Shown: piece by piece, positions 50,092 to 59,763 of the stretch
Position numbering within the stretch: the first letter of the stretch is position 1
Layout of the letters: the number at the start of each line of letters is the position of its first letter
Source: Sulfitobacter sp. F26169L
GTDB lineage: Bacteria > Pseudomonadota > Alphaproteobacteria > Rhodobacterales > Rhodobacteraceae
Direction: 5' to 3'
NCBI RefSeq assembly: GCF_026410285.1
Contig: NZ_JAPMLP010000003.1
Coordinates: 248,001 to 312,000 of the forward strand
DNA: 64,000 nucleotides
The notes under the pieces: generated by a model
Seen by the model: the letters and a program-made list of their open reading frames with translations, nothing else
Told to the model about the DNA's origin: nothing
Databases searched by the model: none
Made by a program: the position numbers and the translations under genes

Positions 50092-51519
50092 TCAAACATC
50101 TGTTACCGGATGGCCCATTTTACGGATGGCGTCAACGATCAGGCCTAATTTCATGCTCAGTGATCCTTTGGCCAGCACCACATCACCCGCGTCGAGCCGG
50201 TGGCGTAGGCCTTGGCACATTTCCTCGGATGTTTCAAACCAGTCACCCCGCTGGTGTTCGGGCAACAATTCATAAAGGGCGCGCATCAGCGGCCCGATGC
50301 AATGCACAACGTCCAGCTTTTTGGTGGCCTCCAGATGGGCAAGCCCTGCGTGAAGGGCCACGTCATCCGCGCCCAGTTCTTTCATATCCCCCAGAAATGC
50401 AATCCGGCGGCCTTTGCCGATACGGCCCACGCCATCCGTGGTCTGCGCTCCTGCCAGCACCTCCAGCGATGCGGCCATAGAGGTGGGATTGGCATTATAA
50501 CTGTCATCAATCAGGGAAAGCCGCTTTTGCGGCTCGACCGGATCGAGCTGGATCACCTCACGCAGGCCGCGCCCCTTGTACGGGGTCCAGCGGCCCAGCG
50601 CGGCAACCGCCTGCGCCAGATCGGCACCAATCGCCTCGACGATCGCAAGCGCGCCCAGACCGTTCATGGCAAAATGGCGCCCCGGTGTGGCAAGCTTGAA
50701 CAGCAGCGGCTTGTCGTTCACCTCTGCCTGAACAACAGTTGTGTCCCCCTGAATGGTCAGCTCTTTAAGCTTCCAGTCGAAACCGTTTTCACCAAAGGCA
50801 ATTCCGTTCAGGCGTTTGTCATGCGCCTTGGCCGCCAGGATGGCCGATGTTTCAACGTCAGCGTTATAGACCGCCGCGCCGCCAATCGGCAGGCTGTCGA
50901 AAATGCTGGCTTTTTCAACAGCAATTCCTGCGATATTCTCAAACGCTTCCAGATGGGCCGCGGCAACGGTTGTGATCAGCGCGGCGTGGGGCCGCGCGAG
51001 CATGGTCAGGGGCAGAATTTCGCCCGGATGGTTCATGCCCATTTCGATGATTGCGTATTCGGTGTCGGCAGGCATACGCGCCAGCGTCAGCGGTACGCCC
51101 CAATGGTTGTTGTAGCTGGCCACCGAAGCATGTGTGCGCCCTTGCTCTGACAGGATCGCCAGCAGCATTTCCTTGGTCGAGGTTTTGCCAACCGATCCGG
51201 TGATACCGATTACGCAGGCATCCGTGCGCGCGCGCGCCGCCGCACCCAGTGCCTCCAGCGCCTTCAGGACATCGGGCACAATCAGCAAGGGCGCGTCGTC
51301 TGCGACCCCGTCAGGTATGCGTGACACCAGTGCGGCACCCGCACCTTTTTCCAAAGCAGCGGCAACAAAATCATGGCCGTCACGCACATCTTTCAGGGCG
51401 ACAAACAGATCCCCTGCCGCAATCGTGCGGGTGTCGATGGATACGCCGTTTACGTCCCAATCACCGCGCAACTCCCCGCCGGTGGCGGCTTGCGCCTCTG
51501 CTGCTGTCCACAAGCTCAT
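50092..51519 (-). CDS. murF: UDP-MurNAc-tripeptide-D-alanyl-D-alanine ligase
   Basis: MurF adds D-Ala-D-Ala to the tripeptide precursor. The 475-residue chain has the P-loop ITGSVGKTSTKEML near residue 105, MGMNHPGEI, and the C-terminal VLAKGSLSMKLGLIVDAI. It overlaps murE by four bases. Confidence 0.97.
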   Translation of the reverse strand: MSLWTAAEAQAATGGELRGDWDVNGVSIDTRTIAAGDLFVALKDVRDGHDFVAAALEKGAGAALVSRIPDGVADDAPLLIVPDVLKALEALGAAARARTDACVIGITGSVGKTSTKEMLLAILSEQGRTHASVASYNNHWGVPLTLARMPADTEYAIIEMGMNHPGEILPLTMLARPHAALITTVAAAHLEAFENIAGIAVEKASIFDSLPIGGAAVYNADVETSAILAAKAHDKRLNGIAFGENGFDWKLKELTIQGDTTVVQAEVNDKPLLFKLATPGRHFAMNGLGALAIVEAIGADLAQAVAALGRWTPYKGRGLREVIQLDPVEPQKRLSLIDDSYNANPTSMAASLEVLAGAQTTDGVGRIGKGRRIAFLGDMKELGADDVALHAGLAHLEATKKLDVVHCIGPLMRALYELLPEHQRGDWFETSEEMCQGLRHRLDAGDVVLAKGSLSMKLGLIVDAIRKMGHPVTDV

Positions 51520-53000
51520 GTCAGTCTCCCGTCCAGTGCCGCCACGGCAACGCTGGCCTGTTCCACATCATCAAAGGGCAGCACATCATCGCCGATGGTC
51601 TGGCCGGTTTCGTGCCCCTTGCCTGCGATCAGCAGCGCATCACCGGGTTCCAGTATATCCACCCCGCGCAGGATCGCCTCGGCGCGGTCACCGACCTCGG
51701 TGGCGTCAGGGCATCCTTCCATCACCGCCGCACGGATCGCGGCAGGATCTTCCGAGCGCGGATTATCATCGGTGACAAACACAACATCGGCGTGCTCAGC
51801 AGCAGCAGCCCCCATCAGCGGGCGCTTTGCCCTGTCGCGATCCCCCCCGGCGCCGACAATCGCAACCAACCGTCCCATCACGTGTGGGCGCATCGCCGCG
51901 AGTGCAGTGGCAATTGCATCGGGTGTATGGGCATAATCGACAAACACAGCCGCCGAATTATCGCGGGTGGCGGCCAGCTGCATCCGGCCCCGCACAGTTG
52001 TCAGATGCGGAATAGTATCAAACACTTCGGACGGATCAGCACCGCAAGCGATCACCAGCCCGGCGGCCAGCAGCACATTGTCTGCCTGAAATCCGCCAAT
52101 CAGCTCAAGCCGTTTTTGATACGCCTTACCGCGCCACACAAACCGCAAATCCTGCCCTGTGGCGTCAAAACGCTGTGCGGTCAGGTGCAAGTCCCCTCCG
52201 TCACGGCCAACAGTTATCACGTCACAGCCGCGCGCCCGTGCGATTGCCGCCATTTCAACGCCTTTCGCGTCATCGATGTTGATCACAGCGGTGCCATCTT
52301 CGGGCAACACACGCGCAAACAACCCGGCCTTGGCGTCAAAATACGCTTCAAAGGTTTCGTGATAGTCCAGATGATCCTGGGTAAAGTTGGTAAATCCTGC
52401 GGCGGTCAGGGTCACGCCGTCAAGGCGGCGCTGGTCCAGCCCGTGCGATGATGCCTCCATCGCGCCATGGGTGATGCCGTTGGCGGCCGCCTGCGCCAAC
52501 GTGCGGTGCAATGTGATCGGCTCTGGCGTGGTGTGCGCCAGCGGGGCGGCCCACGCGCCCTCTACCCCTGTTGTGCCCAGATTTACCGCCTCAAGCCCCA
52601 TTTCGATCCATATCTGGCGCACAAACGTACTGACAGAGGTTTTGCCGTTGGTGCCCGTGATGGCAACCATTGTTTTTGGCTGCGCTCCGAACCAAAGCGC
52701 GGCCGTACGGGCCAACGCCTCACGCGGCTGCTCGGAAATGACCAGCGCGGCGCCTGCGGCGCGAACGGCATCCCCCGCGATCTGCGCACCGGCCGGATCA
52801 GTCAGGATTGCAACCGCGCCTTGCGCAAGCGCCTTATCAACAAATCTGGCCCCGTGCACCAATGATCCGGGCATAGCGGCAAACAGAGTGCCCTGTTTCA
52901 CACGGCGGCTGTCAACCTCGACGCCGCTGAGCGCCGGATTCTCACCCCCCGCGGCCATCAGCCCCAAGGAATTGAGAGAGATACTTGGAGCGGTGTTCAT
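51516..53000 (-). CDS. murE: UDP-MurNAc-L-Ala-D-Glu:meso-diaminopimelate ligase
   Basis: MurE adds the third residue of the stem peptide. The P-loop ITGTNGKTSVSTFV is near residue 112. The motif DNPR (in VTDDNPRSEDPA) near residue 405 specifies meso-diaminopimelate rather than lysine, so the wall should be of the usual Gram-negative A1gamma type. The 494-residue chain is of normal length; only 16 bases separate it from ftsI. Confidence 0.97.
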   Translation of the reverse strand: MNTAPSISLNSLGLMAAGGENPALSGVEVDSRRVKQGTLFAAMPGSLVHGARFVDKALAQGAVAILTDPAGAQIAGDAVRAAGAALVISEQPREALARTAALWFGAQPKTMVAITGTNGKTSVSTFVRQIWIEMGLEAVNLGTTGVEGAWAAPLAHTTPEPITLHRTLAQAAANGITHGAMEASSHGLDQRRLDGVTLTAAGFTNFTQDHLDYHETFEAYFDAKAGLFARVLPEDGTAVINIDDAKGVEMAAIARARGCDVITVGRDGGDLHLTAQRFDATGQDLRFVWRGKAYQKRLELIGGFQADNVLLAAGLVIACGADPSEVFDTIPHLTTVRGRMQLAATRDNSAAVFVDYAHTPDAIATALAAMRPHVMGRLVAIVGAGGDRDRAKRPLMGAAAAEHADVVFVTDDNPRSEDPAAIRAAVMEGCPDATEVGDRAEAILRGVDILEPGDALLIAGKGHETGQTIGDDVLPFDDVEQASVAVAALDGRLT

Positions 53001-53016
53001 ATAGGGGCCTGTTGGC

Positions 53017-54810
53017 TTAGTTGCTGCTGGTGAGCGTTATACCAGCGACACCTGCGGGTTCAATGGCCGGACGCATTCCCAAAAGCGGGGCAACGCGGCG
53101 GATCATTTCGGCAGCAATCGGCACGGCGGTCCAGCCTGCTGTGCGGCGCGGTTTGCCACTCGACGTCTCGACAGGTTCATCCAGCGTCACGATCAGCACA
53201 TAGCGCGGATCATGTGCGGGGAACATCGATGCAAATGTTGTGATCGTTTTGTCTTTGTAATACCCGCCACGCGGTTTCGGCTTGTCCGCTGTACCAGTCT
53301 TGCCTGCTACAAAATATCCGGCCACTTCGCCAAAACTGGCGGTGCCGTCATCGCCCACAACCACATCGCGCAACATACGGCGCGCTGAAGCCGCGACCTC
53401 GGGGCGCAAGACCCGCGCACCCATCTGCTGCTCTGTCTGCTTTACCAGCGTCGGCTTCACAACGCGGCCACCGTTGGCAATGGCAGCGTATCCTGCTGCC
53501 AGATGCATTGCTGTTGTCGAAATCCCGTGACCGTAGGAGATAGTAACCGCAGACAGATCGGTGTAGCGCGCAGGCAGCAGTGGCTTGCCACCGGATGCCT
53601 CGACAATCTCGAACGGGGTGCGGTCAAACAAGCCGAGACTGCGCAGAAACTCCTGCTGGCGCTCCTTACCCACCATCAGCGCCAGACGGCCCGTGCCACG
53701 GTTGGACGACTTTTCAATGATCTGGCTGACAGTAATAGTGCCGTAGTTCTTGTTGTGAAACTCGCCGATTCTGTGGCCGCCCACCTTCATCGGGCCTGCC
53801 GTATTGATCATCGTATTTTCATTCACAAGCCCCAGTTCCATCGCCTGGGCTGCGGCGAAAATCTTGAACGTAGAGCCAAGCTCGTACACGCCTTGCACCG
53901 AGCGGTTGAACAACGGGCTGTCGGAGGGATCGCCCTCGATCGCCGGACGTGGCCGGTTGTTGGGATCGAAGCTGGGCAAGGACGCTACGCTGATCACTTC
54001 GCCGGTATGCACATCCATCAAAATTGATGTAGCACCTTTGGCATTCATCAGCTTCATACCACCTTCCAACACTCGCTCGGAGGCGGCTTGCACTGTCAGA
54101 TCAAGGCTGAGTTCCAACGGTTTGCCAGCATTGGCAGGATCACGCAGATAGTCATCAAAGTACTTTTCTACGCCCGCCACACCGATCACCTCGGCAGCGC
54201 GCACGCCCTCGCGGCCAAAACTGGCGCCCCCCATGATATGCGCGGCAAGCTTGCCGTTGGGGTAGAGGCGCATGTCACGCGGGGCAAACAGCAACCCCGG
54301 ATCACCGATATCATGCACGGCCTGCATCTGTTCGGGGCTGATTTTCTTTTTCACCCACAGGAACTTGCGCTTGCCGGTGAAATCCTTGATCAGCCGCTCT
54401 TCTTTCAGATCGGGGAAGATTTTCGCGAGCTTGCGCGCCGCCGCTTCGGGATCGATCATATGCGGCGGCTGCGCATAAAGCGCGTGGGTATCCAGATTGG
54501 TTGCCAGAATGCGGCCGTTACGGTCAACGATATCGGCGCGGGTGTTCGCAATAACCGATCCGGGCGCATGTGCGCGCGGCTCGACGGGGTCGGACACGGC
54601 CAGCAGGCCCATCCGCGCGCCAACCACAGCGAACGCGCAGAAAAAGAACATGCCAAGCACCAGCAACCGCCCCTCTGCGCGGCTGCGATCCTGATCGCGC
54701 ATCTGTTCATGGCGGATACGACGGTTCTGATGTTCGATTGCATCGGGGTTTTCACCCTTTGCGCGGGCCTCAAGAATGCGCGCCAAGGGACGTAGGGGTG
54801 TGCGGATCAT
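53017..54810 (-). CDS. ftsI: septal peptidoglycan transpeptidase FtsI (PBP3 type)
   Basis: FtsI is the class B penicillin-binding protein that cross-links peptidoglycan at the septum. The 597-residue protein has one membrane helix (about 49-71), a dimerisation domain, and a transpeptidase domain with STFK (nucleophile Ser313), SSN at 368-370 and KTG at 504-506. It overlaps ftsL by four bases. A cytosolic N-terminal tail of about 48 residues is longer than in E. coli. Confidence 0.97.
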   Translation of the reverse strand: MIRTPLRPLARILEARAKGENPDAIEHQNRRIRHEQMRDQDRSRAEGRLLVLGMFFFCAFAVVGARMGLLAVSDPVEPRAHAPGSVIANTRADIVDRNGRILATNLDTHALYAQPPHMIDPEAAARKLAKIFPDLKEERLIKDFTGKRKFLWVKKKISPEQMQAVHDIGDPGLLFAPRDMRLYPNGKLAAHIMGGASFGREGVRAAEVIGVAGVEKYFDDYLRDPANAGKPLELSLDLTVQAASERVLEGGMKLMNAKGATSILMDVHTGEVISVASLPSFDPNNRPRPAIEGDPSDSPLFNRSVQGVYELGSTFKIFAAAQAMELGLVNENTMINTAGPMKVGGHRIGEFHNKNYGTITVSQIIEKSSNRGTGRLALMVGKERQQEFLRSLGLFDRTPFEIVEASGGKPLLPARYTDLSAVTISYGHGISTTAMHLAAGYAAIANGGRVVKPTLVKQTEQQMGARVLRPEVAASARRMLRDVVVGDDGTASFGEVAGYFVAGKTGTADKPKPRGGYYKDKTITTFASMFPAHDPRYVLIVTLDEPVETSSGKPRRTAGWTAVPIAAEMIRRVAPLLGMRPAIEPAGVAGITLTSSN

Positions 54811-55157
54811 AGCGGATCCTCCGCATTCATGGTCGACACATCAACCGGATTGGTAATGGGTAGTAATTCAGGCACAGGGTAGCGGACCTCGTCCACTTGA
54901 CCAAACTGGTCGGGGTGAAGCGGCAACAACTGCAACCGCTCGAAATTCAGCTCTGCCAGATCGCGCAGGCGGTCGGGGCGGTTCTGGTATGCCCATTCAG
55001 CGCGCAAGATAGCCAGCCGCGCGTGGGCGTTGCGAATTTCGCTGTGCAGTTTGTCGGTGTCGTTCAGTACCGCCTGCGTGGCGTAATTTTCACGATACGC
55101 CCAGAAGGCCAAGCCGATGACGCCCAAAGCGGTCAACACGTAAATTACGCTTCTCAT
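54807..55157 (-). CDS. ftsL: cell division protein FtsL
   Basis: A 116-residue bitopic protein with a membrane helix at about 4-20 and a predicted coiled-coil region ([21 protein letters not shown], about 35-70). Position between rsmH and ftsI, size and topology identify it as FtsL, although sequence conservation in this family is low. It overlaps both neighbours by four bases. Confidence 0.88.
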   Translation of the reverse strand: MRSVIYVLTALGVIGLAFWAYRENYATQAVLNDTDKLHSEIRNAHARLAILRAEWAYQNRPDRLRDLAELNFERLQLLPLHPDQFGQVDEVRYPVPELLPITNPVDVSTMNAEDPL

Positions 55158-56137
55158 TGCTTTTTCTCCTTCATCATTGGCATCCCGATGGCGCGCGCCT
55201 CGATTGTGCCAGCGGGGGCATCCGTGCGCGTGGCAACGCGTAACTTGGCACTGCGCGAGCGCGGATTTTCATCCAGCTCCTGTGCGTCCGGTCCGATGGC
55301 CTTGCGGGATTTCAGCGTAAATTGCGGCGGGTCCTGCGCCACCTCGGGAGCAAAGCGGTTGGCATTGCCCCCTGCCCCTGCGCGCGCTGTCAAAAAGCGT
55401 TTGACCATGCGATCCTCAACCGAATGGAAGGTGACGACGGCCAGCTTGCCCCCCGGCTTGAGGGCACGTTCCGCGGCCATCAAACCCTCCCAAAGCTCGC
55501 CGTATTCGTTATTCACAGCGATACGCAGCGCCTGAAATGTGCGCGTGGCAGGATGGCTCTGGTTCGGTTTGGCGCGGGGCAGACAGCTTTCAACCAGCCT
55601 GGCCAGCTCCAGCGTGCGTGTCAGCGGTGCATCAGCGCGTGCCAATACAATCTTTTTGGCGATGCGACGGCTTGCGCGCTCTTCCCCATAAAGAAAAATG
55701 ATGTTGGCAAGTTCCTCTTCCGAGGCTTCGTTCACCAGGTCAGCGGCGGAGGGACCGTCCTGCGACATCCGCATGTCCAGCGGCCCGTCGCGCATGAACG
55801 AAAAGCCACGCTCCGCCAGATCAAGCTGCATGGACGAAACACCCAGATCAAGCACCACCCCGTCGAGGTTTTGCGCGTATTCATCCATTTTAGAGAAAAC
55901 ACCCTGCTGCATCACCAGACGGTCTCCGTAAGTAGCTGCCCACGGCTTTGCCATCTCGAACGCCAGCGGATCACGGTCCACTGCAATCACGCGCTCTGCA
56001 CCTGCATCCAGAAATCCGCGGGTGTAGCCGCCTGCGCCAAACGTCCCGTCCAGCCACACCCCCTCAACAGGGGCCACAGCCGCCAGAATAGGGCGTAGAA
56101 GAACAGGTATATGCGGAGAGGGTTGAGGAGCAGCCAT
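55154..56137 (-). CDS. rsmH: 16S rRNA (cytosine(1402)-N(4))-methyltransferase
   Basis: RsmH (MraW) methylates N4 of C1402 in 16S rRNA in the P site region. The 327-residue protein begins with [14 protein letters not shown] and then [19 protein letters not shown] (SAM loop), followed by [19 protein letters not shown]. The start at 56137 lies six bases after the mraZ stop. Confidence 0.97.
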   Translation of the reverse strand: MAAPQPSPHIPVLLRPILAAVAPVEGVWLDGTFGAGGYTRGFLDAGAERVIAVDRDPLAFEMAKPWAATYGDRLVMQQGVFSKMDEYAQNLDGVVLDLGVSSMQLDLAERGFSFMRDGPLDMRMSQDGPSAADLVNEASEEELANIIFLYGEERASRRIAKKIVLARADAPLTRTLELARLVESCLPRAKPNQSHPATRTFQALRIAVNNEYGELWEGLMAAERALKPGGKLAVVTFHSVEDRMVKRFLTARAGAGGNANRFAPEVAQDPPQFTLKSRKAIGPDAQELDENPRSRSAKLRVATRTDAPAGTIEARAIGMPMMKEKKQ

Positions 56138-56143
56138 ACCGCG

Positions 56144-56647
56144 CTACACCTCGACGGGTCCGTCCAGGAACTGCATCGGATCGAAATCCTCAGGCAGTTC
56201 GTCGAGCCATGCTTCCTGCTTGGCGCGCTCTTCGGTGTCATATGTCTCGGGCCGCCAGATCTGGAACGTGTCACCCATGCCGATGAAAAACGCCTCTTTA
56301 TCCAGATCAATCTTGCCGCGCAGTTTCGCAGGCAATACCAGCCGTCCGGTTTCATCGACAGTCGTGGGAAACGACTGCCCGTGAAACAGGGCCTGAAGCA
56401 TCTTGCGCTGCATGGAGCCACGTGGAAGCGCGTCAATCTTCGCGTCGACCTCTTCGATTGCGGCCATTGTGTAACATTCAAGATAGCTGCGGCGGTGATC
56501 GCCATACACAATCACCAGTTCGGGTGTTTCGCCGGATTTCCAGTTCGGATCAGATGCCTCCAACACACGCCGAAAAGAGGCGGGTATAGATACCCTCCCC
56601 TTTGTGTCGACCTTGTGATGGCTTTCGCCTCTGAACCTTCGGCTCAC
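56144..56647 (-). CDS. mraZ: transcriptional regulator MraZ
   Basis: MraZ is the AbrB-fold ring-shaped DNA-binding protein that represses the dcw operon. The GTG at 56647 is taken as the start because the protein then begins MSRRFRGESHHKVDTKGR, as homologues do, with AAAGGA eight bases upstream. The 167-residue protein contains two MraZ repeats: HHKVDTKGRVSIPASFR and VDETGRLVLPAKLR. Upstream TGGG repeats on the same strand look like its own operator. Confidence 0.96.
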   Translation of the reverse strand: MSRRFRGESHHKVDTKGRVSIPASFRRVLEASDPNWKSGETPELVIVYGDHRRSYLECYTMAAIEEVDAKIDALPRGSMQRKMLQALFHGQSFPTTVDETGRLVLPAKLRGKIDLDKEAFFIGMGDTFQIWRPETYDTEERAKQEAWLDELPEDFDPMQFLDGPVEV

Positions 56648-56733
56648 CCTGTTTTCCTTTACCCGCGATTTGCGCGGCGTCTGTCCCGTACTGTGATCGG
56701 GAATTGCGCACCCGACCCCCTGAATGTAAAAAG

Positions 56734-56767
56734 GGCGGATTGATCTGCTGCCACTGATCAACCCGCC
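56734..56767 (-). terminator. terminator-like hairpin in the mraZ leader
   Basis: GGCGGGTTGATC and GATCAATCCGCC (minus-strand reading) pair over 11 of 12 positions around a ten-base loop, followed at once by CTTTTTA. The element ends 87 bases upstream of the mraZ start codon, in the direction of dcw transcription, so it could terminate or attenuate a leader transcript. Confidence 0.6.
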
Positions 56768-57122
56768 ACTTGTTCCCACCGTGGTGGGGAAGTCCGACTG
56801 CGCGCGCCACCTGGGGGGATGTCTGCTCGCTCACGCGCCGGATCTCTTGGTCTGATGAAATCGAGGCCTGTATGAAACCTGCTAGAGTTTATTTTTATAT
56901 GGGGTCGTTTGGTGCCCCTGTCTCGCTCTCATCCGATGCACAAGGGATGCCACGGGAATTCATGGGCGTAAATAGTTTTCTTCACGCTAAGGCACAATAT
57001 GTTGCTTTTTGGCACAGGTAAAAACAAGATTTAGTACGAAGAATCTGCAATTTTTGGAACATTTGCCACATATTTTCGCCACACACACCATATATAGTGC
57101 AGACAACGGAGCGAAAAAAATT

Positions 57123-57136
57123 CCCACAATTTCCCA
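57123..57136 (-). promoter_or_regulatory. paired MraZ-type TGGG boxes, proximal
   Basis: On the minus strand TGGGAAATTGTGGG has two TGGG boxes with a ten-base period. They lie next to an AT-rich patch with TATATA (about 57090-57095) that could be a -10 element. The arrangement matches the reported MraZ operator (TGGGN repeats separated by five bases). Confidence 0.5.
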
Positions 57137-57268
57137 GACGCAACACTCACGAAATGTGAACATTACATAACACTTTTACAGATTCCCCTTCTGTTCTCAC
57201 ACCCCACAGACAAGGAGGCAGAATCCGGCCCGAATCCCGCGAATCCTTCCACGGTGAAGGGTTCACCA

Positions 57269-57325
57269 CCCATGGCCTGACACCGATTTCCCATAATCTC
57301 CCACGTCGCCACCCATGTTTTCCCA
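57269..57325 (-). promoter_or_regulatory. phased MraZ-type TGGG boxes, distal cluster
   Basis: Minus-strand TGGG boxes lie at 57322, 57312, 57300, 57290 and 57269 (first plus-strand base of each CCCA), that is, spacings of 10, 12, 10 and 21. This is one box per helical turn over about 57 bases. The 949-base region 56648-57596 between mraZ and the next gene holds this cluster, the proximal pair and the leader hairpin; no gene or RNase P RNA could be supported in it. Confidence 0.6.
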
Positions 57326-57596
57326 TACGAAGGGGCGCTTGCCCCGCTTCGGGGCTTTGCGGCGACATTTACGCCGTGAACCTTTTGCAAATCATCAAGG
57401 CGCCCCGCTCCTTTCAACCAATAGAATGCGTGGGAAGGCGCAGAATTATACGTTAGCAGCGCCATTTCGCGAGATCGGGGCGGGGATGAAGTTAGATCAT
57501 TTTCGACACACCCGCGGTGGTGCGATTACGGCTTGTCTTGTTATACTCGTGCGAACACGTCAGAAAGAGAGCATAACAGTTGCAAACAGGTTTCAT

Positions 57597-58373
57597 GTGA
57601 ACTCCGCCGTCGACCTACTGCGCCATGCCCTTAACCTTGTGATCCGCCGCCCGCTTACTACTGTGTCGGTGGTGGCGCCGGCGCTTGTCCTGATGTGCGG
57701 CGTCGGATTAATCACAGCAGTCATGGCACCGGAGTTGTTGACGCTCGATCCGACCGGCCCCGAATTGCAGAATGTCAAATCGGTGAAGCTGGCCCTGATC
57801 CTGCTGACGACTTTTATCCTAAGCTATGCGTTGATGGCGATCCTGTGGCACCGGCACACCCTTTCCGAGACAGGAAACCCTTCCCCGATGAGCGCATCAT
57901 TGGTTTTTGGATACCTCTGGCGGGTCATGGCGCTGGCCTTCATCCAGCTGGTGGCAGGGCTGGTGCTGGTGGTCCCGTTGATAGCGGCAGGCCATAATAA
58001 CGGGGCCAGTGGAGAAACGCCTGCCCTTATCTCCATGCTCTTAACTACTTTTGTGACGCAGCTGTTGATGTTGTGGCTTTCGCTGCGCCTCAGCCTGATC
58101 CTGCCTGCCGCCGCTTTGGGCCGCCCAATAAAGATAAAGCAAAGCTGGAGATATACGCGCCCCATTTCGCGCACCCTGTGGGGTGTCGCAGCGGGGCTGG
58201 CATTTATCAACACCACTCTAACGGCACTGGTCACATCATTTGAACTGACCCAGCCCGCCTATGTGCTGGCGCTGGAGCTGCCAATCTACATCATCGAAGG
58301 GCTGTTGATCTTCAGCGTACTCACAACCCTCTATGCACAGCAGATCCAGCGCAAAGACCCCGACGGATTGTAG
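57597..58373 (+). CDS. multi-pass membrane protein, unknown
   Basis: A protein of about 258 residues with five or six hydrophobic segments (about 25-50, 65-85, 105-140, 150-175, 200-220 and 230-250). The GTG at 57597 with CAGG six bases upstream is the preferred start since it yields NSAVDLLRHALNLVIRRPL, a typical amphipathic lead-in to a membrane domain. An ATG at 57487 and an earlier one are open alternatives without better sites. No family recognised. It converges with the Mrp gene. Confidence 0.72.
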   Translation: MNSAVDLLRHALNLVIRRPLTTVSVVAPALVLMCGVGLITAVMAPELLTLDPTGPELQNVKSVKLALILLTTFILSYALMAILWHRHTLSETGNPSPMSASLVFGYLWRVMALAFIQLVAGLVLVVPLIAAGHNNGASGETPALISMLLTTFVTQLLMLWLSLRLSLILPAAALGRPIKIKQSWRYTRPISRTLWGVAAGLAFINTTLTALVTSFELTQPAYVLALELPIYIIEGLLIFSVLTTLYAQQIQRKDPDGL

Positions 58374-58376
58374 CCG

Positions 58377-59453
58377 TTAGGCCATACCGCCCTTAATCAA
58401 TCCTTCAGCAATGCGGGCGTAGGCCTGCGCCATTGCACCGTCACCGGCGGCTACCGGCGTGCCGCCATCCCCCGCCAGACGCGTTTCAAGATCAATCGGC
58501 AATGTTCCCAACAGCGGCACACCCATCTTATCAGCTTCCGCAGCAACACCGCCCTGCCCGAATATCTGATGCTCTGATCCGCAATCAGGGCAGACAAACA
58601 TCGACATGTTCTCGATCAGCCCCAACACAGGTGTTTTCAGCGTCGCAAACATATCCAGCGCCTTGCGCGCGTCAATCAGGGCTACATCCTGCGGCGTACT
58701 GACGACAATCGCGCCGGAAAGCTCCGACTTTGTACACAGAGTCAGTTGCACGTCCCCCGTCCCCGGCGGCAAATCAACCAGCAGGACATCCAGCTCGCCC
58801 CACTCCACCTGTCCCAACATCTGCTGAAGCGCCCCCATCAGCATTGGGCCACGCCAGATCGTGGCTTTACCCTCCTCCATCATGAAGCCGATAGACATCA
58901 AAGTGACGCCATGGGCGTGTAGCGGAATGATGGTTTTGCCATCAGGACTGGCAGGGCGTTTGTTAACGCCCATCATACGGGGGATGCTTGGGCCGTAGAT
59001 GTCGGCATCCAACAGCCCCACCTTGCGGCCCTGTCTGGCCAGCGCAACAGCTAGATTGGTGCTGATCGTGGATTTCCCAACGCCCCCTTTACCCGATCCG
59101 ATAGCAACGATGCGCTGAACCCCGCTCGGTTTGGACGGGCCTTCTTGCGGCTTGGGGTGCCCGCCGATTTTCAGGCTGGGTGGCGGTGTTGACGGCTTTT
59201 GCGCCGGACCATGCGCCGTAAGAGCGACCGACACCTGAGTAACGCCAGCAAGTTCGGACACGACCTTTTCCGCAGCATCGCGCAGCGGACCCATCGAGCG
59301 GGCGGTATCAGGATCAGGGGCCTCGATGACAAAACGCACCACGCCGCCCTCAACTGTAAGTGCGCGCAGGAAATCATGTGCCACAAGGCTGCGCCCGTCC
59401 GGCAGGTTTATCCGCTCTAGGGCCGCTGTTACATCTGCTTTGGTGACGGACAT
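58377..59453 (-). CDS. Mrp/ApbC family iron-sulfur carrier ATPase
   Basis: A 358-residue cytosolic P-loop protein that carries Fe-S clusters to target enzymes. It has an N-terminal DUF59-type domain (about 1-90), the deviant Walker A GSGKGGVGKSTIS near residue 118 and CPDCGSEH near 285, whose two Cys bind the cluster in the dimer. The start at 59453 follows GGAGTAGCAAG; an ATG 24 codons upstream is less likely. Confidence 0.94.
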   Translation of the reverse strand: MSVTKADVTAALERINLPDGRSLVAHDFLRALTVEGGVVRFVIEAPDPDTARSMGPLRDAAEKVVSELAGVTQVSVALTAHGPAQKPSTPPPSLKIGGHPKPQEGPSKPSGVQRIVAIGSGKGGVGKSTISTNLAVALARQGRKVGLLDADIYGPSIPRMMGVNKRPASPDGKTIIPLHAHGVTLMSIGFMMEEGKATIWRGPMLMGALQQMLGQVEWGELDVLLVDLPPGTGDVQLTLCTKSELSGAIVVSTPQDVALIDARKALDMFATLKTPVLGLIENMSMFVCPDCGSEHQIFGQGGVAAEADKMGVPLLGTLPIDLETRLAGDGGTPVAAGDGAMAQAYARIAEGLIKGGMA

Positions 59454-59580
59454 CTTGCTACTCCATTTGCTTGATCCTGACATGGCAGATTGAGAAAAAT
59501 CTGCAAGACCACTAACCTGCGTCATCGCAGCGCTGCGTACCGTGTTGGATACTTATTACACGGAATCAACGCTTGCGCTT

Positions 59581-59627
59581 GCTGCATAGCAGCATTGCAA
59601 ATTCAATCATTGTGCAATTGCAGCATT
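59581..59627. repeat. GCAGCATT boxes upstream of anti-SD array 1
   Basis: GCAGCATT occurs at 59589-59596 (within the dyad TGCTGC-ATA-GCAGCA) and 59620-59627, just before the first hairpin array. The octamer recurs before and within the DUF1127 gene (59879 and 60016). These look like sites of one regulator or a dispersed motif. Confidence 0.4.
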
Positions 59628-59644
59628 TAGGATTATTAAACGTA

Positions 59645-59763
59645 TATGAAAACAATCCTCCCGATGGTTTTCTTGATTATCTAAGGGGCCTCCATCCTCC
59701 TCCCGGTGGTCCCCTTTCTTTCGGCGGCGACATCCTCCTCCCTGATGTCGTCGCCTTTTTTTT
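59645..59763 (+). ncRNA. anti-SD hairpin array 1 (cuckoo/CcsR-like RNA)
   Basis: Three hairpins in tandem expose CCTCCC in their loops, at 59657, 59696 and 59734 (spacing 39 and 38). Hairpin 1 is GAAAAC/GTTTTC, hairpin 2 AAGGGG/CCCCTT with CCTCCTCCC, and hairpin 3 a 12-bp stem (59723-59755, one G-U pair) with CCTCCTCCC, followed by eight T residues, i.e. a strong intrinsic terminator. CCUCCUCCC is complementary to the Shine-Dalgarno sequence. The layout matches the two-hairpin cuckoo RNAs of alphaproteobacteria, for example CcsR1-4 of Rhodobacter sphaeroides. It lies about 200 bases upstream of a DUF1127 gene. The 5' end is not fixed. Confidence 0.75.

Noticed and set aside
56768-57160. RNase P RNA (rnpB) near mraZ
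   Set aside because: The stretch GGGGAAGTCCGA at about 56783 recalls its conserved core, but the other conserved regions are missing on either strand.
57163-57465. Open frame of 100 codons in the mraZ upstream region
   Set aside because: Its codons arise from the TGGG repeats, it lacks a start site, and no family is visible.
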